This document shows positions 57,838 to 64,000 of a DNA stretch of 64,000 nt, one piece after another (the stretch's first letter is position 1; each line of letters opens with the position of its first letter). Source of the DNA: Thalassobacter stenotrophicus (lineage in GTDB: Bacteria > Pseudomonadota > Alphaproteobacteria > Rhodobacterales > Rhodobacteraceae); NCBI RefSeq assembly GCF_001458315.1, contig NZ_CYRX01000031.1, positions 531,458-595,457 of the forward strand. The letters run 5' to 3'. Made by a program: the position numbers and the translations under genes. Below the pieces are notes generated by a model. The model saw only the letters and a list, made by a program, of their open reading frames with translations. It was not told where the DNA came from and searched no databases.

Positions 57838-58323
57838 CTATTCGGCAGCGATAGCCGACACGTCCTGCCCGGAGGCGGCCATGATGGCTTTGACAATGTT
57901 ATGATATCCGGTGCAGCGGCAGATATTGCCCTCTAGATACTCGCGGACCTCAGCCTCTGACGGTGTCGGGTTTTCCTTAAGAAGGGCCGCCGCCGACATC
58001 ACCATGCCGGGGGTGCAAAAACCGCATTGCAAACCATGGTGGTCTTGAAACGCCTGCTGAATCACATTGAGAGACCCATCCGCATTGGTTTGGCCTTCGA
58101 CGGTATCGACTGCCGCGCCGTTCGCTTCGCTTGCGAACATTGTGCAGGATTTGACCGCTTTGCCGTTCACATGCACCACACATGCACCGCACTGCGACGT
58201 GTCGCAGCCAACATGGGTCCCGGTCAGGCCCTGATCTTCGCGCAGAAAAGCGGACAACAGCGTGCGCCCCTCTACGTCTCCAGAGACGGCCTTGCCATTC
58301 ACCGTCATGGTTACCTTTGTCAT
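57838..58323 (-). CDS. Molybdenum hydroxylase 2Fe-2S subunit (CoxS-type)
   Basis: A 161-residue electron-transfer subunit. The N-terminal plant-ferredoxin-like cluster uses [14 protein letters not shown] and a later Cys in VKSCTMFA. The C-terminal helical domain cluster uses QCGFCTPGM and [12 protein letters not shown]. All eight Cys are present. GGGAGGAC lies upstream of the ATG at 58323, preferred over a start 9 codons earlier. It is first in the operon. Confidence 0.95.
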   Translation of the reverse strand: MTKVTMTVNGKAVSGDVEGRTLLSAFLREDQGLTGTHVGCDTSQCGACVVHVNGKAVKSCTMFASEANGAAVDTVEGQTNADGSLNVIQQAFQDHHGLQCGFCTPGMVMSAAALLKENPTPSEAEVREYLEGNICRCTGYHNIVKAIMAASGQDVSAIAAE

Positions 58324-58735
58324 TCTGTCCTCCCTAAGAACATCTGTCATGTCTATGCGCCGAGCCGAGCAATCGATTGGCCTAATTTTTTAGGTCTCTG
58401 ACGATTGCGGCGCGCTATTTATTAGCGGGCTAGTTTCCCGCGAATTCTTGAAAAACGTAAAGTCACTGGTCTGTCACTTGGGTAGCAAACCCATCGGTGA
58501 GCGAACTGTCAAGTTTCGCAAACTTGCGGGCGTTCATATTCACGATAAGCGCGGCTCGATTGAATTGCCCGGTGATCGCATCGTTTCCTCCCCAGCCAAG
58601 CGGCGGAATTTGCCGATGCTCGCTTTGCACGCCCCGCTAGGGCACCAGCGTAAACCTGACGCAACACCGCGACCGCCCCATCACCGCAAACTATTTGCTC
58701 GTTCCGAAGCGCAGACCCAAAGCGGAGACGGCTGG
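58324..58735. other. 412-bp intergenic region upstream of the cox-type operon
   Basis: It contains the promoter of the CoxS-type gene (minus strand). A plus-strand frame is open through it into the tetR gene, but its composition does not support a protein. No operator was recognised. Confidence 0.5.
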
Positions 58736-59449
58736 CTAGTCATAAAAGACCTCGGGGTGGTCGGGCGCAAGCGCCTCTGCATTGGGGAGTATTGCCGCCA
58801 TAACAATAGCTTGAACAGACACGATATAGGTCCGAAGGCTGATCCCGCGGCGGCGATACTTTGGTCGCTTTACGTACCAATCTTGGATCAATGGCTTAAT
58901 AAGCATTGGCAGTATTTGGGGCACACCCGGACGTAGTAATCCTTGACGATGCGCTTGTTCACAGACATCGGAGAAATAGCGCTCCGTCAGTTCTTCGCTC
59001 TGCGTTGCAATGCGCCGCTCTGCCAGCGGAAAACTCTTGGCCTCCATGAACGCAAATACAAACCAGGGGGACATTTTATCCGTAAGCCGAATGTGGTGTT
59101 CGATCAGCCAGTTCAGATGAGCAATCGGATCCTGCGCAACCTCTTGGGGCGGATTTGAAAGCTCGCGCTCCACGGCGCGTGTCACTTCACCAAGGATCAT
59201 TCCGAGTAGCGTCGTCTTGGTGTCAAAGTAGGCATAAAGCCCGCCCATAGACACGCCGGATTCCTTGCTCAGATCCCGAAGAGACATCGCCTGAAATCCC
59301 TTTTTGTTCGACAGACGCAAAGCCGCATCAATGATGACCGTCAGCTTTTTTATCGCAATCTCGGGATTTCGGATCGAGATTGTCTCGCTGTTATGCTCAA
59401 GCATCGAACGGCACAGGGCTTCGTGATCAAATGGCTTCTCGGTCTCCAT
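58736..59449 (-). CDS. TetR-family transcriptional regulator
   Basis: A 237-residue repressor. The N-terminal helix-turn-helix is seen at about residues 35-80 (IIDAALRLSNKKGFQAMSLRDL, then SKESGVSMGGLYAYFDTKTTLL). The ligand domain ends in a Pro-rich tail. It is divergent from the SDR/acyl-CoA dehydrogenase operon and is probably its regulator, perhaps sensing an acyl-CoA. It could also act on the cox-type operon, which lies downstream on the same strand. Confidence 0.88.
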   Translation of the reverse strand: METEKPFDHEALCRSMLEHNSETISIRNPEIAIKKLTVIIDAALRLSNKKGFQAMSLRDLSKESGVSMGGLYAYFDTKTTLLGMILGEVTRAVERELSNPPQEVAQDPIAHLNWLIEHHIRLTDKMSPWFVFAFMEAKSFPLAERRIATQSEELTERYFSDVCEQAHRQGLLRPGVPQILPMLIKPLIQDWYVKRPKYRRRGISLRTYIVSVQAIVMAAILPNAEALAPDHPEVFYD

Positions 59450-59558
59450 CTAAGGCCCCCTCTCAAAATGCCGCGGCTTGACCAGCGTCATCAGATCAAC
59501 CACTTCTTTGAGTAGACCGAAAGTCTGCGCATGCATAGGCCCCTTCCCTAAAAAATAG

Positions 59559-59578
59559 AGCGAACGCTCGATTGACAT
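59559..59578. promoter_or_regulatory. Palindrome next to a -35-like box, possible TetR operator
   Basis: GAGCGAACGCTC (59559-59570) is a 5-bp-arm inverted repeat, two bases before TTGACA (59573-59578), a consensus -35 element pointing to the SDR operon. No convincing -10 is seen at 17 bp. The location between the divergent genes suits autoregulation. Confidence 0.45.
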
Positions 59579-59632
59579 ATCGCAACCTTGGCACGATGGT
59601 CAGGCATTCCGATGGTTTGGGAGGACTGCGGC

Positions 59633-60406
59633 GTGTCACTCAATACGGACCCAACGCCTTTGGCGCCGGGGATCAAGGGGGCAAAGGCTCTGGTGACCGG
59701 GGCCTCATCTGGGCTGGGGATGCACTTTGCCCGCCTATTGGCGAAACACGGCGCACATGTCGTTGTCGCGGCACGCAGACATGACAAAGTAGAGGCACTG
59801 GCATCCGAAATTATCACCCAAGGTGGCGCCGCCACAGCCCTTGAAATGGACGTTGCATCCGCTGGGTCCGTCGAAGCGGCCTTGGATGGTCTTGCGCTGG
59901 ACATCGTTGTGAACAATGCGGGCACGACACGCTCAGCCTCAGCGCTTGATCATGACCCATCCGACCTAGACGCCATTCTGGATACGAACCTTAAGGGTGT
60001 CTTTTACGTGGCCCAAGCCGCCGCAAAGGGCATGATTGCGCGCGAAAAAGGCGGCTCAATTATCAACGTGGCTTCTATTCTGGGCAGCCGCGTCGCGGGT
60101 CATGCAGCGGCCTACGCGGCCTCCAAGGGCGGCGTGCTGCAACTCACCCGCTCGCTCGCGCTGGAATGGGCGCGCTATGGCATTCGCGTCAACGCCCTGA
60201 GCCCCGGCTATATTGAGACCGACCTAAATCGTGATTTCTTTGCGACTGATGCGGGCCAAGCGCTGATCAAGCGGGTGCCACAGCGTCGATTGGGCCAACC
60301 GCAAGACCTTGATGGGCCGCTTTTGCTGCTGGCCTCAGATATGGGGCGCTTCATGACTGGCTCCGATGTCGTGGCCGATGGTGGCCATCTCTGCTCCTCT
60401 CTCTAG
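59633..60406 (+). CDS. Short-chain dehydrogenase/reductase
   Basis: Classical SDR of 257 residues, NAD(P)-dependent. The nucleotide motif TGASSGLG is at residues 22-29, NNAG follows, the catalytic Ser is in IINVASILGS and the Tyr-Lys pair in AAYAASKGG. The GTG at 59633 has GGGAGGAC 8 bases upstream and is chosen over the ATG/GTG further up. It is followed by the acyl-CoA dehydrogenase gene after 10 bases. A role as 3-hydroxyacyl-CoA or alcohol dehydrogenase is inferred. Confidence 0.9.
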   Translation: MSLNTDPTPLAPGIKGAKALVTGASSGLGMHFARLLAKHGAHVVVAARRHDKVEALASEIITQGGAATALEMDVASAGSVEAALDGLALDIVVNNAGTTRSASALDHDPSDLDAILDTNLKGVFYVAQAAAKGMIAREKGGSIINVASILGSRVAGHAAAYAASKGGVLQLTRSLALEWARYGIRVNALSPGYIETDLNRDFFATDAGQALIKRVPQRRLGQPQDLDGPLLLLASDMGRFMTGSDVVADGGHLCSSL

Positions 60407-60416
60407 GGAAAAAACT

Positions 60417-61625
60417 ATGGATTTTACGATCTCACCTGAATTGGAAGACATCCGCGCCCGTGTAGCACGGTTTGTTGAGTGCGAAATTCTGCCGATAGAG
60501 AGCGATCGCGCCAATTGGGACGCCCACGGAAACATCAGCCTGCCAGCATTGGCACCCCTGCGTGAAAAGGCAAAGGCCGAGGGCCTTTGGTGCCTGCAAT
60601 TGAAAAAGGAAACCGGCGGGCAAGGCTTGGACAAAACCGGCATGGCCGTTTGCTATGAGGAAATGAACCGGTCCATTTTTGGCCCCGTTGTTTTCAATTC
60701 TGCAGCACCGGACGACGGCAACATGATGGTCCTCGAAAAAGCAGCGACCGAGGCACAAAAAGAGCGGTGGCTTGCCCCTATCGTGTCGGGAGACGTCAGC
60801 TCCTCCTTCGCGATGACCGAACCGCATCCCGGCGGGGGATCTGATCCCGGCATGATGCTGACGACCGCCACGCGCAAAGGCGATACCTATGTGCTCAAGG
60901 GGCGAAAGTGGTTCATCACGGGTGCTGAAGACGCGAGCCATTTTATCACGATGGCTCGGACTTCGGATGACCCACGTCGTGGCTTAACTGCATTCCTGCA
61001 TCACAAGGACGAAGCGAATTGGCACATAGAACGCCGCATCGGCATCATGGGTCCAGAAGAGCACGGCGGCCATTGTGAGATCGTGTACGACAACATGGAG
61101 TTGTCCGCAGATCGTGTTCTATTGGGCGAGGGCTTGGGGCTAAAGCTGACGCAAATGCGCCTTGGGCCCGCGCGCCTGACGCACTGCATGAGGTGGCTAG
61201 GTCTAGCTAAGCGCTGTGCAGAAATTGCCAGCGAATATGCACAGAACCGCCATGGGTTTGGCGTGCGCCTGTCAGATCGTGAAAGCATTCAGATCAAGTT
61301 GGGTGATTTGGCGATGCAGATCGAAATGGGCCGTCTTTTGGTGATGAAGGCAGCATGGGCCATCGACCAAGGCAGCTTTGCCAAAAAGGAGGTGTCGATG
61401 GCAAAAATCCACGTTGCAAACCTTTTGCACAAAGCCGCTGATGTCGCGATCCAAATCAACGGCGCACGTGGTTACTCGACGGATACGGTTCTTGAGTGGA
61501 TCTACCGCTACGCCCGTCAGGCACGGCTCGTGGATGGCGCGGACGAGGTGCATCAGATGGTTCTCAATCGCCATCTTCAGGATGAGGATAAGGATTTTTG
61601 GAAATGGCAGCCCGCCGTAAATTGA
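60417..61625 (+). CDS. Acyl-CoA dehydrogenase
   Basis: FAD enzyme of 402 residues that introduces an alpha-beta double bond in acyl-CoA thioesters. Family blocks are FAMTEPHPGGGSDPGMM with the flavin-site residues and GRKWFITGAEDASHFI. The C-terminal helices contain YSTDTVLEWIYRYARQARLVDGADEVHQ; the motif RGYSTDT is typical of the ACAD10/11-like group. That fits with the APH-type kinase that follows. AGGGAA precedes the ATG. Confidence 0.93.
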   Translation: MDFTISPELEDIRARVARFVECEILPIESDRANWDAHGNISLPALAPLREKAKAEGLWCLQLKKETGGQGLDKTGMAVCYEEMNRSIFGPVVFNSAAPDDGNMMVLEKAATEAQKERWLAPIVSGDVSSSFAMTEPHPGGGSDPGMMLTTATRKGDTYVLKGRKWFITGAEDASHFITMARTSDDPRRGLTAFLHHKDEANWHIERRIGIMGPEEHGGHCEIVYDNMELSADRVLLGEGLGLKLTQMRLGPARLTHCMRWLGLAKRCAEIASEYAQNRHGFGVRLSDRESIQIKLGDLAMQIEMGRLLVMKAAWAIDQGSFAKKEVSMAKIHVANLLHKAADVAIQINGARGYSTDTVLEWIYRYARQARLVDGADEVHQMVLNRHLQDEDKDFWKWQPAVN

Positions 61626-61749
61626 GAGCCTTCTCGCCGGTGACGAATACCCCATCTTCGACGATGCTGACCTGCTCTAACACACGACCCCGCGACGAGA
61701 CAACCGTGCTGAATGTTGTACTACGCGGCATCCCAAGGGATCGCATTCA

Positions 61750-62766
61750 ATGAACACTCCTAACCTTGATGCGCTGGCCTCGTGGTTCACTGCAAAACTT
61801 CCAAATGAAACCGGCCTAACCATCGAGCCGATCAGTGGCGGGCAGTCAAACCCCACTTGGTTTGTCACATTTGGCAGCAAACGCATGGTTCTGCGCAAAA
61901 AACCCGACGGACCCATCCTGCCGGGTGCGCACGCTGTAGAACGTGAATACCGAGTATTGCGTGCCCTCTCCAAAACGAATGTGCCTGTGCCCGAGGCTCT
62001 GTGGCTGGAAGAGGATGCAAGCATACTCGGAACGCCGTTCTACATAATGGAGCGGTTGGAGGGCCGTGTCTTTTCCGATTGCAGCCTCCCCGGCGTGACG
62101 GCTGAGCACCGCCGGGACATGTATCTGAGCATGGCGCGCACCATGGCTCAGATGCACGCCCTACGCCCCGAAGCCATTGGGCTGGCGGATTACGGCAAGC
62201 CGGGGAACTATTTTGAGCGGCAAATCGGGCGTTGGTCGCGCCAATACGCCCAGTCGCGCGGGCCAAAAATAGCGGCGCTAGACTATCTGATCGATTGGCT
62301 ACCCCGAAACATACCGACAGGTGACAACGCAGTCTCTATCGCCCACGGCGATTATCGGCTTGGGAACTTGATGTTCCACCCAACCGAGCCGCGGGTCATC
62401 GCAATCATGGACTGGGAACTCTCGACCCTTGGTCATCCGCTGGCTGATCTAGGTTATTGCGTGATGCCGTGGCTCACATCGCCTGATGAATACGGAGGCA
62501 TCCTAGGGACGCACTGGGAACAAAACGGCATTCCTTCGATGGATCGCTTTATCACCGAGTATTACGCCCATGCGCGCCCGACGGCGCAGCTTGACACATT
62601 CCACGTCGCATTCGCACTTTTCCGGTTTGCGGTAATTTTTGTCGGCATCGCAGATCGCGCGCGTGCCGGGAACGCCGCCGCGCGCGACGCCTCTGATTTG
62701 TCCCCACTGGCAGAAAAATTCGCCAATCGCGCTGTGGGATTGATCGAGGCTCAGAACGTTAAGTAG
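61750..62766 (+). CDS. APH/ACAD10-type phosphotransferase
   Basis: A 338-residue kinase-like protein. The catalytic loop is SIAHGDYRLGNLMFHP with Asp, and the metal motif is AIMDWELSTLGHPLADLG. The N-lobe carries WFVTFGSKRMVLRKKP with the ATP-binding Lys. In eukaryotic ACAD10/11 this kinase is fused to acyl-CoA dehydrogenase and phosphorylates 4-hydroxyacyl-CoAs; here the two parts are adjacent genes, so the same pathway (4-hydroxy acid degradation) is a good guess. The spacer of 124 bases has no clear feature. Confidence 0.88.
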   Translation: MNTPNLDALASWFTAKLPNETGLTIEPISGGQSNPTWFVTFGSKRMVLRKKPDGPILPGAHAVEREYRVLRALSKTNVPVPEALWLEEDASILGTPFYIMERLEGRVFSDCSLPGVTAEHRRDMYLSMARTMAQMHALRPEAIGLADYGKPGNYFERQIGRWSRQYAQSRGPKIAALDYLIDWLPRNIPTGDNAVSIAHGDYRLGNLMFHPTEPRVIAIMDWELSTLGHPLADLGYCVMPWLTSPDEYGGILGTHWEQNGIPSMDRFITEYYAHARPTAQLDTFHVAFALFRFAVIFVGIADRARAGNAAARDASDLSPLAEKFANRAVGLIEAQNVK

Positions 62767-62799
62767 TGAGAATTCGATTGGGCTTGCGATCCTTAAGTA

Positions 62800-63489
62800 T
62801 TGGAGCCCAACGAATTGGGGTCTTGTATTTTAGGAGTCTTAACTAGGGGCAACTGTAATTGCCTGTGCTGGCCAGCTGTGAGTTCTGGCATACGCGGGTC
62901 ATGTCTTTTTGAAACGCACGTGGATTGGGAGGTGCACCGCCAACTGGCGGATGAGGCGATAGCAGCCGTTGGAGAGGCGGAAACCAAAGACGCGCTCAGC
63001 GCGTCCAAGCGGCGGGTGCGCGGGATCTTAGAGCACAGCGCTGCGGCCTAGGCCCTAAAATCCCATCTCTTTGCCTGCGCGAGGGACGTCCTTGGCCCGT
63101 GGGCTTCCTACCTAGACCCTGACCACTGCGAAAACCGCGCCTTGGTTATCGCCTCTGGCGGCTTCATCTCGACCCATAAAGACAGCCGCGAGGGCGATCT
63201 TACCTGCGTGCACTTTCTGACAGGAGGTGGTGCGGAGCAGCCGGTGAACTCTGTGGGCAATCCCCGCTTCGTGATTGAGGATCCGTCGCGCTACTTCGAT
63301 GAGGGCCGCCTGCCCTATGAGGCGCGGCATGGATACTCAGTTAATCCGCGACCCGGGCTCTCGGTCTTCTTCGCCTCCCATATTCCCCATAACCAGCACC
63401 CCTTTGAGGGGGATACGCCCCATGCGCAGGTAGTTGCGAACTTCCGCGTCACCCTGCCCGACGCGCTTGAAGAAAGGCTTTTTGACTGA
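62800..63489 (+). pseudogene. 2OG-Fe(II) oxygenase-like gene with in-frame stop
   Basis: One frame runs from about 62800 to 63489, broken by TAG at 63049-63051. After the stop it continues without shift: ALKSHLFACARDVLGPW, then the iron motif in ISTHKDSREGDLTCVHFLTG (HxD) and HIPHNQHPFEGDTPHAQV with the distal His and a 2OG-binding Arg. This resembles the prolyl hydroxylase-like 2OG oxygenases. The N-terminal part may also be damaged. A short product from an internal TTG at 63142 is possible but would lack the N-terminal strands. The stop codon overlaps the radical SAM start (TGATG), so the two were coupled. Confidence 0.65.
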
Positions 63490-63980
63490 TGTGGTTTGAT
63501 CTCACCCTCGAGGCCCGCGACGGTGCTCGACATACCTTGCGCTACAATCCCCACACTTCGGAATGTGAGGGGCTGCCGCTGCCCATGGAGCCTGGCGTAT
63601 TTGAGCCTGTCCCGCGTGTCTCAAAAGACCAGCCTCTGGGCAAATCCCGCGCGCCGCGTGTTTTGAAGATCCAACTTGGCCTCTCGTGCAATTATGCCTG
63701 CAGCTATTGCAACCAGGCCTTCCAGATTGCGGATGCGACGGTCTCGAAGCTTGCGGATGTCGAGCACTTCTTGACCCAGCTCGATGGCTGGATCGCACAA
63801 GCCCCCGAACAAATTGAGATCTGGGGTGGTGAGCCGTTTCTCTACTGGGCCAAGATCAAGCGGCTGGTTCCTGCGCTGGCGGAACGCTTTCCGGGTGTTC
63901 TCTTTTCAATTATCACCAATGGATCGTTACTCAACCGCGAGAAGCGTAAGCGGTGTTTCCGCCCCACACTTACGGCATAG
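63489..63980 (+). pseudogene. Truncated radical SAM protein
   Basis: The first 150 residues look normal: the SAM cluster motif CNYACSYC (Cys67, 71, 74) and EIWGGEPFLYWAKI, then SIITNGSLL. The frame then turns to RKRCFRPTLTA and stops at 63980; a real radical SAM/SPASM protein has about 200-300 further residues. The change occurs where an inverted repeat begins, so a mobile element probably interrupts the gene. A radical SAM enzyme coupled to a 2OG oxygenase suggests peptide modification (RiPP type), but no precursor gene was found in the window. Confidence 0.7.
63945..63974. mobile_element. Probable end of an inserted element
   Basis: CGTAAG (63945-63950) faces CTTACG (63969-63974), and the arms extend imperfectly (GGTG against CAC). 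The radical SAM reading frame loses family resemblance at this point. Only 56 bases of the possible element are in the window, so its family is unknown. Confidence 0.4.
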
Positions 63981-64000
63981 TGCGTGATCTGCGATTCAGA

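Noticed and set aside
58448..58936. Plus-strand frame of 162 codons upstream of and into tetR
   Set aside because: It overlaps the tetR gene antisense, has no ribosome site and does not resemble any protein I know.

Overview
The window is about 57% GC chromosomal DNA from an alphaproteobacterium, most likely a marine Rhodobacterales (Roseobacter-group) species. This rests on the gene content and order: a hisA-hisF-hisE operon end, a DUF6280-type protein, a pcm-tolC pair, a TAXI-TRAP catabolic operon, a putative form II CoxL, an alphaproteobacterial NYN protein and an FnrL-like site family. The assignment comes from gene recognition only; there is no 16S rRNA gene here.

Layout. 1-14 kb is mostly housekeeping: histidine synthesis, metG, cobQ, a rhomboid protease, efp, a PopZ-like polar-organiser candidate, tolC and pcm, with tRNA-Leu(UAA) and tRNA-Cys(GCA). 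14.2-22.4 kb is a minus-strand catabolic unit for an unidentified substrate: LacI regulator, TAXI binding protein, fused TRAP permease, HisD-like dehydrogenase, RraA-like protein and FAD oxidoreductase. 23.3-30.8 kb is a sugar (probably glucose-type) ABC importer with glucokinase, divergent from a two-component system; four TGTTRC half-sites lie between them. 30.9-38.6 kb holds a DEAD-box helicase, an unusual pair (Arm-type DNA-binding protein plus IstB ATPase), small unknown genes, a NYN protein and rpoN.

38.6-47.4 kb is the most interesting region. A MotA/MotB-type ion-channel pair is followed by a type I secretion ABC protein, its HlyD-type adaptor and a 910-residue candidate secreted protein with an 18-residue Gly/Asn/Pro tandem repeat. 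A perfect-core sigma-54 promoter precedes motA, with rpoN just upstream. Perfect TTGAT-N4-ATCAA (FNR/FnrL) boxes precede both the secretion ABC gene and the substrate gene, at nearly the same distance. Together they suggest a regulated, ion-motive-force-linked secretion system rather than an ordinary flagellar stator.

47.5-54.3 kb is a peptide/opine-type ABC importer with two paralogous binding proteins. 54.7-58.3 kb encodes a three-subunit molybdenum hydroxylase (CoxSLM, AYRGAGR active-site loop). 58.7-62.8 kb has a TetR regulator divergent from an SDR, acyl-CoA dehydrogenase and APH-like kinase operon. The window ends in a decayed pair: a 2OG-Fe(II) oxygenase with an in-frame stop and a radical SAM gene that loses its frame at what looks like a mobile-element end.
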